Assembly: GCA_021802365.1 (NCBI GenBank)
Contig: JAKAAJ010000002.1
Coordinates: forward strand, 1-36,864
Direction of reading: 5' to 3'
Source: Thermoplasmata archaeon
GTDB lineage: Archaea; Thermoplasmatota; Thermoplasmata; Thermoplasmatales; Thermoplasmataceae
Length of the DNA: 36,864 nt
Every line of letters begins with the position of its first letter. Position 1 is the stretch's first letter. Both the position numbers and the translations under genes were made by a program. Shown here in pieces: positions 16,412 to 24,702 of this stretch. The notes under the pieces are model-generated. The model was given only the letters and a program-made list of their open reading frames with translations. It was not told where the DNA came from and searched no databases.

Positions 16412-17107
16412 TTATTCAGGAGTATTTCCGGTCAGTTTTATCCCTGAATGTATGAAGACACTTCCAAGCATCAGTCTCTTCATCCTCACACCTGAGAATC
16501 CAGCTTCTTCAATTTTCCTGCTGATGGCTTCAGGAGTGAAAAAATATCTGACTGAATTTGCAAGATAAGTGTAGGAGCCGGTACCGGAAAGGAAGTTGCC
16601 ATAAACAGGCATGAATCTGTAAAAATACAGTGAAAAAAACTGGCTGAATACAGGCAGTGTTGGATTGAATATATCCATGTTGACCATCATCCCGCCTGGC
16701 TTCAGCACTCTGAAAGCCTCAGAAAAATATCGATCAACATTAATCAGATTTCTTGTCATATATGATGAAACCACAGCATCCACTGAGGAATCATCAAGAG
16801 GGATATCCTCGGCACTTCCCTCAATAAATTCCGTGTTTCTGTTCTTTTCAGGTCTGAACATTTCAGAAGTTATGTCCAGTGATATTGTTTTACATCCAGG
16901 AAAATGATACTGAACTAGCTCCGTAAGCTTTCCAGTACCTGCCCCGCAATCAAGAACTGTTCCACCTTGAGGAATGGAGAGCATCATAACAAGACTTTTT
17001 CTCCACCTGTTATCCTGGCCGAAGCTTATCATGCTGTCCAGACGATCGTATGAGGATTGTATCCCTCTGAATACTCCTCTTACAAGCTCAGGCGTTTTTC
17101 TTTCCAC
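16412..17107 (-). CDS. UbiE/MenG-like SAM-dependent methyltransferase
   Basis: 231 aa, class I Rossmann methyltransferase. The N-terminal VRGVFRGIQSSYDRLDSMIS and RWRKSLVMML resemble the UbiE/MenG family, which C-methylates the quinone ring of (demethyl)menaquinone. Motif I is VLDCGAGTGKLTELV, motif II VSLD-like (TISLDITSEMF), and post-motif VVSSYMTRNL lies near the catalytic site. A role in menaquinone or thermoplasmaquinone synthesis is reasonable but not proven by sequence alone. The start is GTG at 17107, 7 nt after the DUF424 stop, so it belongs to the mcm-DUF424 operon. Confidence 0.82.
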   Translation of the reverse strand: MERKTPELVRGVFRGIQSSYDRLDSMISFGQDNRWRKSLVMMLSIPQGGTVLDCGAGTGKLTELVQYHFPGCKTISLDITSEMFRPEKNRNTEFIEGSAEDIPLDDSSVDAVVSSYMTRNLINVDRYFSEAFRVLKPGGMMVNMDIFNPTLPVFSQFFSLYFYRFMPVYGNFLSGTGSYTYLANSVRYFFTPEAISRKIEEAGFSGVRMKRLMLGSVFIHSGIKLTGNTPE

Positions 17108-17114
17108 AATACCA

Positions 17115-17423
17115 CTACTCTGTCATACGGGCAAACTGTGCATGTGGAACATCCCCAATCATCAGTATGTTCTCCCTGTCAATCAGGCCCTCCTGAACAG
17201 CAAGTTCTATAGAATGTCTGCCTACGAGATTGGCTATTGTGCATAAGCCAAGGGAGGAAAGGAAAGTTACATCGTTCACTGATGTTTCTCCGTAGAATTC
17301 AGGAAGGACCTTAATTTTTAACTTTCCCGATGAAAACTCTTTGTTTATGAGATCAGAATCAGCAGCAGCAAGAAGTACCTCACCCTGAACATGCGTCAAT
17401 TTCATGCATATACGGGCACTCAT
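17115..17423 (-). CDS. DUF424 domain protein
   Basis: 102 aa. The pattern EVLLAAADSDLINKEF near the N-terminus, followed by a short core with SLGLCTIANLVGRHSIELAV and ending with NILMIGDVPHAQFARM, matches DUF424, a small archaeal family of unknown function. Members are often encoded near translation or information-processing genes. The start ATG overlaps the mcm stop (ATGA), giving tight translational coupling. Confidence 0.88.
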   Translation of the reverse strand: MSARICMKLTHVQGEVLLAAADSDLINKEFSSGKLKIKVLPEFYGETSVNDVTFLSSLGLCTIANLVGRHSIELAVQEGLIDRENILMIGDVPHAQFARMTE

Positions 17424-19528
17424 TTTATCACATCCAGTCTCTTGAAATGTGGTTCATAAACCTGACCGGCACTCTTCAGCTTTGAAATGGCCTCCACACA
17501 TCTTTCCTTGGTCATCCCTCTTGACATGCTCATATTGATCACATCGTCCACATCAGCGCTACCGTGATCCTCCTTGAGCTCCTTAATAATGTCGAATACG
17601 GTTTCAAGATCTGATCTCTGCTTTGAGCTTGTTCCGCTGTAAAGTATGTCTATGTCCACCTGTCCGTTTGTCATGGAAACATCTTTGAGATAGAAATCCA
17701 CAATCTGTTTTGCAAGCATTGCATCCTGGGCACTGACAATTGGGGAAAGTTTTGCTCTGGCTGCAGCTTCAGCAAGTCTTATGGTTGACTCAAGCTGCCT
17801 TGCAGTTATTGGTATGGAGTCGCTGGAGGAATTTCTGGTGTTAACATATTCGTCCTGAAGCAATGCTATGGCCTCATCAGACAGTCTTGGAAAAATTCTC
17901 GCCCTCGCATATGAAACATACTTTCTGATTATTTCCTTCTCAATTGGGGGACGGAAATTCTTCTCATCCTCAATCTCATAATCAACTATCTCATTGATCT
18001 CAAGGCTTCTGTAGATCTCTCCAACTCTATGTGCCTTCAGAACATGCCCTGCAAGGCGTGTGTCATTTTCTCTGTCAGGCTTGTCTATAAGTTTGAAAAT
18101 AACATCGAATCTCGATATCAGGGGTGGAGGAAAAACTATCTGGTCGACAATAGTCCTCGTCTGATCGTATCTGCCAAATTTAGGGTTTGCCGCTCCAAGG
18201 ATAGAGCATCTTGATTTAAGTGTGGCCATAATCCCTGCTTTTGAGATGGTTATGGTCTGCTGCTCCATGGCCTCATGCATGGCTGCAGTATCATGATCAT
18301 CCATCTTGTCAAGCTCATCTATGGCGCAGAATCCGTTATCTGCAAGAACCAGCGCCCCTGCCTCAAGAGTCCACCTTCCTTCTCCGAAGTCATCCCTGAC
18401 TGCAGCCGCAGTCAGTCCGGCAGCACTGGATCCCCTTCCAAATGCAAATACCCCTCTTGGAGAGATTTCTGTCATGTATTTCAGAAGTTGTGATTTTGCG
18501 GTTCCGGGGTCCCCAACCATGAGAATATGGATATCTCCCCTCATGGCAGTGCCATCCTTCATTACCTTTCTCACTCCGCCGAACATCTGAAGGACAAGCG
18601 TAGTTTTGATCATTTCCATTCCATATATTGTTGGGGCTATGGAAGCAGCCATTCTATCAATGATCTTTGGGTCCCTGCTGAGTTCCCTTATCTTTGCTTC
18701 GTCTTCAGGGCTGATGTTGAGGTCCTCCAGCTCCTTGGACTTCTTGTAATTGATTGCATAAAAGTAAATGTAATATTCAGTGAGAAGAACATTTCCGCTC
18801 TTCTTCTGCTCAGCCATCAGGATGCCCTCAACAGTGACCCTATCTCCAGGAAACAGCCTGCCTGCTATGTCATCCTCCATAATTACAGATATTCTCTGAG
18901 GCTGGGATCCTCCCTCCAGAGTTTCAGGGTTCTCCTGAAGTTCAATCTTCTGCATATCAACGAATTCTGAAAGCTCAGTTTTCAGTTTAAATCTGGCCTT
19001 GGAATGATCCAGCTCAGACTCCTCCTGTGCAGGGCACCTCGAAGGTTCCTCTAGCTTCCCCCTTTCCTGAGGTATGAGGAACACTGTTCTGCATACCTGG
19101 CACTCAAAGGCTGCTCTGTAGAGCCTTGGTAGAACCTCCGTATTCTTCCTTACAATTCCATTGAGGCTGATGAACTTGCCAATATCCGGGCTTCTCAGGT
19201 TTCTGATCTCTCTCCGTTGATTTTCATCCTCTGACAGATCTGTAATTCTCAGGTTTATTCTGGATACCTGACCATGCTCAGGGTGGACCAGATCATACAG
19301 CACTTCTTCACCAGACTCCAGATAAAGTTCCGGTTTTTCCAGCAGACCCTGTGAGAAACCAGGATCACTTCCAAATCTAGAAATGTCGCTGAATGACACA
19401 TAAACGGACTTTTCCTCAGGGTAAACCCTGGACAGACGGTTTATTTTTCCAAGGTATCCGTATTCTGAGAAAATCCTCGACCAGCTTTCCTTGATCTTCT
19501 GCCGGTCATCCTGAACTGATGATAGCAT
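17420..19528 (-). CDS. mcm: Replicative DNA helicase MCM
   Basis: 702-aa AAA+ helicase that forms the ring unwinding DNA at replication forks. The N-terminal domain (1-250) includes a zinc-binding loop with CQVC at 143-146 and a third cysteine at 165. The ATPase core has Walker A GDPGTAKSQ (339-347), Walker B IDEL (402-405), sensor 1 asparagine in GAANPKFGRYD (about 448), and the arginine finger in SRFD (472-475). A C-terminal winged helix (about 620-702) follows. The usual fourth zinc cysteine is not seen; the loop continues as CPAQEESELDH, so a histidine or acidic residue may replace it. The ATG at 19528 fits a leaderless transcript. The gene heads the mcm-DUF424-methyltransferase operon. 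Confidence 0.96.
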   Translation of the reverse strand: MLSSVQDDRQKIKESWSRIFSEYGYLGKINRLSRVYPEEKSVYVSFSDISRFGSDPGFSQGLLEKPELYLESGEEVLYDLVHPEHGQVSRINLRITDLSEDENQRREIRNLRSPDIGKFISLNGIVRKNTEVLPRLYRAAFECQVCRTVFLIPQERGKLEEPSRCPAQEESELDHSKARFKLKTELSEFVDMQKIELQENPETLEGGSQPQRISVIMEDDIAGRLFPGDRVTVEGILMAEQKKSGNVLLTEYYIYFYAINYKKSKELEDLNISPEDEAKIRELSRDPKIIDRMAASIAPTIYGMEMIKTTLVLQMFGGVRKVMKDGTAMRGDIHILMVGDPGTAKSQLLKYMTEISPRGVFAFGRGSSAAGLTAAAVRDDFGEGRWTLEAGALVLADNGFCAIDELDKMDDHDTAAMHEAMEQQTITISKAGIMATLKSRCSILGAANPKFGRYDQTRTIVDQIVFPPPLISRFDVIFKLIDKPDRENDTRLAGHVLKAHRVGEIYRSLEINEIVDYEIEDEKNFRPPIEKEIIRKYVSYARARIFPRLSDEAIALLQDEYVNTRNSSSDSIPITARQLESTIRLAEAAARAKLSPIVSAQDAMLAKQIVDFYLKDVSMTNGQVDIDILYSGTSSKQRSDLETVFDIIKELKEDHGSADVDDVINMSMSRGMTKERCVEAISKLKSAGQVYEPHFKRLDVIK

Positions 19529-19680
19529 GTTATGTTAGACTGTATTTCCAGAGTTATTAAATTATTGTTGAAGTTGTAAGTGTGATATAAGATTTAAAAA
19601 TCATCTGGAATCTTCTCTCACTCTGAAGCAAGCGGATATTGAAGGTTAATTGATGTCAAAGTGAAATACGCCTCAAAAAG

Positions 19681-19689
19681 ATTATAATA
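19681..19689 (+). promoter_or_regulatory. TATA box of tRNA-Thr
   Basis: ATTATAATA lies about 24-31 nt upstream of the mature tRNA 5' end, with a purine-rich AAAAAG just before it that could serve as the BRE. This spacing puts the transcription start close to the tRNA 5' end. Confidence 0.55.
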
Positions 19690-19712
19690 CGCTGGCACCA
19701 TTTCCGCACATT

Positions 19713-19786
19713 GCCGTCGTAGCTCAGCCTGGTAGAGCGCGTGCTTGGTAAGCACGAGGTCGCGGGATCGAACCCCGTCGGCGGCT
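19713..19786 (+). tRNA. tRNA-Thr (anticodon GGT)
   Basis: Acceptor stem GCCGTCG/CGGCGGC (one T-G pair), D stem GCTC/GAGC, and anticodon stem CGTGC/GCACG with loop TTGGTAA give anticodon GGT. The T arm is GCGGG-ATCGAAC-CCCGT, and the discriminator is T. There is no encoded CCA. Its 3' end is duplicated 11.46 kb downstream, marking it as the integration site of the element that follows. Confidence 0.95.
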
Positions 19787-19788
19787 CT
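19770..19788 (+). repeat. attL-type direct repeat inside the tRNA-Thr 3' end
   Basis: The segment 19774-19788, CCCGTCGGCGGCTCT, recurs exactly at 31233-31247 in the same orientation. Allowing one missing C, the match extends back to GAAC at 19770. It covers the T-stem 3' strand, the acceptor 3' strand, the discriminator and two bases beyond. This is the part of a tRNA that integrating elements commonly copy. Confidence 0.8.
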
Positions 19789-20379
19789 ATTCCAACATTA
19801 CGAAGCCACACTATGAAATCTAAGTTCCTTTAATGAACAGTAACGGAATCAATAAATAACATATAACCCTACATAGGGTGTATTTCTGAAGCAGGTAGTG
19901 AAGAATCCTATGCTCAACTAGAGGTTTCAGGGGACTTTAGGGAAAATTATAATAATTATTGCGCAGTTTCAAGATTTTTTGGAAATACTTGGTAAAATAA
20001 ATCTGTGCAATTGGTGTGTCATAATCTCCCTTAACCTGCTGAATATAATTATGGAATAATTCGTTCTTGTTTAGTTAATCCGGTGTAATATTATCTCAAT
20101 TCTTTCAAGAGGTTGAAAGAACTTCTGCAATTTGCTATCAGTTTATTGAAGAATTTCTCGAAAGGAGCATTCTCGTTTATCTGTTTCACCCGTTGAGCAG
20201 AACTTCATAGTTTGTCAGAAATGATGGGTCTTTAAGATGCCCGAATCATCTTCACAAGAGGATTGATTTTAACCTTAAGACCATCCTTCTAAGTCAATAT
20301 ATCGCTCTGAATACTATACTTATTGCAATTATGTAATAAAACTTGGTGACTCATTTCACGAGGGGTTTCGCAAAATACT
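19789..20379. other. Gene-free left arm of the island
   Basis: About 590 bp between the tRNA and the first small island gene. This is where an integrase would normally lie. On the minus strand a stop-to-stop open stretch around 20090-20205 (Phe/Lys/Asn-rich, about 35 codons) and several shorter broken stretches occur, with no recombinase signature (no R..HxxR..Y set). It may be decayed coding sequence or plain spacer. I see no RNA gene. Confidence 0.4.
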
Positions 20380-20745
20380 TTATTTTAAAAATTTATTCTT
20401 AATGTATAAAGTCAGCGGACCAAATAGTGTATGGTTGGATACATCAACTACTGCTATCTTTAACCCGGGGATAGAGATACTTATTGATTCTTGATAATTG
20501 TCCATTGCTGCGAAATCGACATGATTTAAATTCATAATTCCCTTTAGCTCTTCTTTAATTACCGCATCGGAAGGATACCGAGTTGCGCGAAAAATAACTC
20601 CATTTGCCCAAAGAAGTCTTAATGTTGAAATTCCTGACTTGGAGGCCCCTTTGGACAAACTTTCACCAAGTTCTTTTGGCGAATTAAATTTGAGTGCACT
20701 TCGAAATATTATTTTATCATAAGGAACAAATTCCACATCTACCAT
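20380..20745 (-). CDS. Small protein of unknown function (island)
   Basis: 121 aa, soluble, with alternating beta/alpha character and no metal or nucleotide motif that I recognise. It opens with MVDVEFVPYDKIIFRSALKF and ends with LFGPLTLYIKNKFLK. A strong ribosome binding site GGAGAGGT precedes the ATG. It lies 27 nt downstream of the winged-helix gene and is probably co-transcribed, so the two may form a regulator/partner pair. No function is assigned. It could be an effector-binding or anti-regulator partner, but nothing in the sequence proves this. Confidence 0.7.
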   Translation of the reverse strand: MVDVEFVPYDKIIFRSALKFNSPKELGESLSKGASKSGISTLRLLWANGVIFRATRYPSDAVIKEELKGIMNLNHVDFAAMDNYQESISISIPGLKIAVVDVSNHTLFGPLTLYIKNKFLK

Positions 20746-20772
20746 AAGTCATACCTCTCCAGATAGCAAAGG

Positions 20773-21285
20773 CTATTCTAATAATAATTCGTCTGGATCG
20801 CCTTCGTCAAATGAATCTTCAATGTATCCAGTACTTGTTTCGAGCCTCACAAGAAAATTATTGTTTAAAGAATTCTTATAATTAATCAGATTTCTATCCA
20901 ACATATTTTTGGGGTGCCTTTCTTCGAAATCTTCTAAGTATTCAGACATGGCATCTTCCATTATCGAGCTACCTTGTCGATCGTCAAGAACTGCATAAGC
21001 TAACAAAGTTAACGCAATGAAACTTTTGCTCCTAGAAACAACTACATATGAAGGGTGTTTTTTGTTTTTATTTGTTTTGCGTAGTAATCCAATTCCTTCC
21101 AACCTTACAATTGCATCTTTAACCGATGGCATTGAACTCTCCGTAAGTTTAGAAAGATCAGATTGGCTATATGTAGACGTCGGGTCCGCCACAAGTTCTT
21201 GCAAAACCCTAACAATTACGCTATTTCCTAGCAAGCCACCAAAAGGCATTTCAATGGAGTCATTGTCTCCAAATGTTTTAGACAT
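20773..21285 (-). CDS. Winged-helix DNA-binding protein (island)
   Basis: 170 aa. Residues about 20-90 read as a winged helix-turn-helix: GNSVIVRVLQELVADPTSTY, then SQSDLSKLTESSMPSVKDAI, VRLEGIGLLRK, and a basic wing with TNKNKKHPSYVVV. A helical region follows (about 90-140), then an acidic C-terminus ending DEGDPDELLLE. This looks like an archaeal MarR/ArsR-type regulator with a C-terminal oligomerisation or sensing segment. It probably controls island genes, or its own operon with the downstream 121-aa gene. The ATG at 21285 lacks a strong ribosome binding site. The family assignment beyond the winged-helix fold is open. Confidence 0.75.
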   Translation of the reverse strand: MSKTFGDNDSIEMPFGGLLGNSVIVRVLQELVADPTSTYSQSDLSKLTESSMPSVKDAIVRLEGIGLLRKTNKNKKHPSYVVVSRSKSFIALTLLAYAVLDDRQGSSIMEDAMSEYLEDFEERHPKNMLDRNLINYKNSLNNNFLVRLETSTGYIEDSFDEGDPDELLLE

Positions 21286-21359
21286 TAATACTTCAATGAA
21301 TTAGGATAAAAAAATCTTTCTATTGTAAATTTTTTCTTACTAATTGCACATTTTGCCTT

Positions 21360-21638
21360 TTAGCGATATCTATGAGACTTTTGACCGTGATGCCAAAGCA
21401 TCTTACCGTATGATCGTAGTATGTTATATGCGGCGACGGTATCTTCCACAACAATAACCTCACCACGCCCATCATTCTTTACGGAAATTAAACATTGATA
21501 TTTCGCAATAAATATGTCAGCATCAATGTGTTTTCCGTTGCATTTGAGTTTAAATTTTTTATAGGAGACTGTACCACCAAATCTCAATAGAATAGATAAT
21601 ATCTCAAGTTCAGAGTCTGTTGAGTTACAAACTGACAA
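21360..21638 (-). CDS. Small hypothetical protein, possible winged helix (island)
   Basis: 92 aa, starting with TTG at 21638, preceded by AAGGGGT at suitable distance; no ATG is available upstream in frame. The N-terminal part ELEILSILLRFGGTVSYKKF looks like the first helices of a winged helix and is followed by beta-strand-like segments; the C-terminus is basic (WHHGQKSHRYR). It could be a compact DNA-binding protein or antitoxin-like regulator. I give it no function. It lies 234 nt after the end of the 939-aa gene in the transcription direction and may have its own promoter. Confidence 0.5.
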   Translation of the reverse strand: MSVCNSTDSELEILSILLRFGGTVSYKKFKLKCNGKHIDADIFIAKYQCLISVKNDGRGEVIVVEDTVAAYNILRSYGKMLWHHGQKSHRYR

Positions 21639-21871
21639 TACTGTTACCCCTTAATGAATGTTTGATTTCACATAAAATAATTATCAGTTTAAAATTATAT
21701 CGTTGTTTTCGGCAGTGATTGTATGTGCCAGTAACATTCGGTGGAAAAATTACCATAAATATATGCTCGTGAGATCACACCTTCCTAAAGGTAGGCGCAT
21801 AAAAACAATAGATCGATGTTAATCTTCTCCATATCTAAACCATAAGAATACCATCACTTTATTAAAACCCG

Positions 21872-24691
21872 TTAAAGTATACTGGAAATAGATAATGAAA
21901 CATCTAATATTTCTTTCACTATGTCTCGTATATTTTTATTCTCACGTTCTGGCATTATTCCTTGACTTCGTAACCCCTCTTCAATTGATTTTAACACTGC
22001 ATTTTTCCCTAAGCCTGAAATTTGACTGTATATTTTTAGGCAGAGTTCTGTTGTGGAGCCTGCTGAAAACTGTTCACACAGATATATGTTAATTTTTTTC
22101 TTCGTTTCTTCAGCCATGGCATCATTTCTAGAAAGAATAGAGTCTTCTGGAATGTTAGGAATCACATTCATGATTCCTCCATAGTCTGAATCAATTATAG
22201 CAGCAACCAGATCAGAAATCCCTATCTTACCAAGTTTCCTTATATTTGTAATGGCATAAAGGGCGGCTAATTTTTCCTTAGGCAAAACTTCTTCAGCCAA
22301 ATTTCTTATGGCGATATAGGGAGAAATCTCATTCCCTTGGGTATCCATAATTACTGATGTCATCTGAGATGAGGCAGACACTTTTGTCAGATATACCGGG
22401 TAGTCACTGTGGTGTCTCTTCCTTAGTGCTGCTCTAACAACTTTTTCAAACTTAGATGAAAAATCAGAAAATGTCATGTTTTCAGGTATAATACCAATTC
22501 TAGTGTAGGTACCAGCAGACGTAACCTTTATGAGATTATTGAATGATTCATCTCTTTCGCCAATAGCTATTTCTCTTTCTGCCTCTATGAGTTCCACAGA
22601 ATCGGATATGGTAGATATAACTGGCACTGTGCCTGAACCTTTACTGGGCACTGTTACTAAATATGATTCTATAAGGTTTCCAGATAGCATTCTTAGTATC
22701 TGTTCCCTCCCTATTCTCTTCTTGAAAATTTTTGCCATTATTAAATCGATTTTTGGATAATTCTCTTTAGATTGAATTTTTTTATAATCCGTCATAATTT
22801 GTTTCATCATTGGAGACATAAGTGAAGGCAAATATCTTATGAACTGGCCCTGGAGTAACCTAGAAACAAATTCCGAATAGACAGGGTCTTTTTCATCATT
22901 GGCATCACGAAACTTTACGGCATCAGATATCGTCGATAGTCTATTCTCTGGCAAAGATTCCTGAGATATGTTAATAAACTTGTAAAGAGCTAGCAGAGCA
23001 TCCTTCATTTCCAAGACTTGCTTATTTACTGTTGCTGCTTCTGGAGAACTTACTTCATTGAAGAAGATTAGTAGAAGAATGGTATGAAATATGTTTTTAT
23101 CCTGAATTTTCTCTGGAGTAACGACCATTTTCTGGGAGAATTTTATGTACTTATCTAATACCTTAGATTCCGGTTCAAATGCTAAACGTAACAGTTCGTT
23201 ATTAAACTGTAACTGCTTAATCTGATAAGGAAAATTATTGTTTTTAAGGTACTCTAAATATTGACCCTCAAATGCAATGATTTTTTCAAGCGAACTCCCT
23301 CTCCTAGTCAGTTCTCCCAAGTTAAACTCTTGCAAACTGGCAATTATTCTTGAGAAATTTTCTTCAGAAAAGTTTAAGGTTTTAAAATTGTGTTTAAGCA
23401 AAAATCTACTCAGGCCAATTAATGCAACTTCATCTTCTAAAATCCCCTTAAAACAATTCCTTGTGATTTCTTCATTCCAAGTACTGTAGTAGAGGAGCTT
23501 AATGGTCTCTCTGCTTGCACCAATTCTTGAAGATAGAAAATTAAGATATTCGTTCTCAAAATTCAAGATACTTTCTGGTATAAAGTCCCTAGATACTATC
23601 TCAGGATAATCTATTTCGAAAGCGTCAAGGAAACGGCTAAATCTATTTATATACGATTGAAGCATATTCATTTTATTCTCAAGTTTTAGCTTTAACTTCG
23701 ATAATGAGAACGCATCCATTTCAGCTATTGCATCAGTCATGATCTTCGAAACCCATTCTTCTGGATATTCGAATTTGATTGTAATAGTCTCGTTGAAAAT
23801 TAGGTAGTTTACTAGAGGCTTAATACTACCTTGCTTCTTAAGCTGATTCAACAAATTGGTATTTTCGTCTTCTATATTTACCGCTTCGAAGTAAAAAAGC
23901 TTAAAAATTAACGGGTCTATCAACTTGCAAACATCTACCTGTTCGGCAATCCTATCAATCCAGAGTGAGCTAGGTAGATGATCTCCGTTAAACTCTTGAA
24001 TGTATTTTTCAAGTGCATTAGGGAGCTCAAGATTATATCTAATTAGCGCACGTTTGAGGCTCTCCTTGAAAGTTTGTAGATCTTTAAGGTATTCTAGGGA
24101 TTCCCTGTAAAGACGCCCTAAGGATGAAAACGTTATTGATGCTTCAACTACTGATTTAATGCCAGCAATTACTCTTCCTTTGAATTCAGAGAATATAGAA
24201 AATGCATTATTCTGCAGTTCAGATCCAAACATTTTGGAATGCAGACTGCCAACATCAGTAATACTATCCTTTATCCGTTCGCTATTCCCCCTTAATGTTT
24301 TCCATTTGGTGTTTGTGAAGAAATTATAGGCCAGAAAACCATAAGGAATAAACGCAAGGACGTTAGCGAAAATGAATATCTTGTCTGAACTAATGAGTTT
24401 CAGAGTCAAAACATCGGCAACAAGTTGAGTGACAGCAACTGCTCCTACGATTATTAAAGCCCTATTTCTCAATGAATTTAAAATCTCATAAGAGTCTTTC
24501 ATGTCGTTAACTGCACTAGTTTGTTTCTTAAGAATAAACTCGAATGAATTGTCGAGCTTAACCGGCAAATCTTGAAATTCATCTGATAATCTTGAAAGTT
24601 CTGAAGTTAGTCTTCCAGAGGCATTTTCAACCTTTTCTCCAACTATTACAGGTGAGATTCCTGGATCTTTTACATTTTCTGGGTCCAACAA
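21872..24691 (-). CDS. 939-aa membrane-anchored helical protein of unknown family, defence-operon component
   Basis: I do not recognise this family. Residues about 25-75 are polar and coiled-coil-like. Two hydrophobic helices follow at about 78-100 and 104-126 and would form a membrane hairpin. The remaining 800 residues are mostly helical, Lys/Glu/Leu/Asn-rich and presumably cytoplasmic. I find no Walker A, no PglZ-type phosphatase, no nuclease and no TIR motif; a beta-richer segment with VTVPSKGSGTVPVIST occurs around residue 660. It begins with TTG, preceded by AAGGGG, 11 nt after the helicase stop, so it is translated from the same mRNA. This gene is distinctly AT-rich compared with chromosomal neighbours. 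Its fixed place behind a methyltransferase and a helicase suggests a dedicated structural or effector subunit at the membrane. Confidence 0.8.
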   Translation of the reverse strand: MLDPENVKDPGISPVIVGEKVENASGRLTSELSRLSDEFQDLPVKLDNSFEFILKKQTSAVNDMKDSYEILNSLRNRALIIVGAVAVTQLVADVLTLKLISSDKIFIFANVLAFIPYGFLAYNFFTNTKWKTLRGNSERIKDSITDVGSLHSKMFGSELQNNAFSIFSEFKGRVIAGIKSVVEASITFSSLGRLYRESLEYLKDLQTFKESLKRALIRYNLELPNALEKYIQEFNGDHLPSSLWIDRIAEQVDVCKLIDPLIFKLFYFEAVNIEDENTNLLNQLKKQGSIKPLVNYLIFNETITIKFEYPEEWVSKIMTDAIAEMDAFSLSKLKLKLENKMNMLQSYINRFSRFLDAFEIDYPEIVSRDFIPESILNFENEYLNFLSSRIGASRETIKLLYYSTWNEEITRNCFKGILEDEVALIGLSRFLLKHNFKTLNFSEENFSRIIASLQEFNLGELTRRGSSLEKIIAFEGQYLEYLKNNNFPYQIKQLQFNNELLRLAFEPESKVLDKYIKFSQKMVVTPEKIQDKNIFHTILLLIFFNEVSSPEAATVNKQVLEMKDALLALYKFINISQESLPENRLSTISDAVKFRDANDEKDPVYSEFVSRLLQGQFIRYLPSLMSPMMKQIMTDYKKIQSKENYPKIDLIMAKIFKKRIGREQILRMLSGNLIESYLVTVPSKGSGTVPVISTISDSVELIEAEREIAIGERDESFNNLIKVTSAGTYTRIGIIPENMTFSDFSSKFEKVVRAALRKRHHSDYPVYLTKVSASSQMTSVIMDTQGNEISPYIAIRNLAEEVLPKEKLAALYAITNIRKLGKIGISDLVAAIIDSDYGGIMNVIPNIPEDSILSRNDAMAEETKKKINIYLCEQFSAGSTTELCLKIYSQISGLGKNAVLKSIEEGLRSQGIMPERENKNIRDIVKEILDVSLSISSIL

Positions 24692-24702
24692 CGCATGCCC
24701 CT

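Noticed and set aside
21776..21796. Hairpin-like ACCTT/AAGGT sequence after the 939-aa gene
   Set aside because: Arms of only 5 bp with a 4-nt loop and no T-run on the proper strand; not convincing as a terminator.
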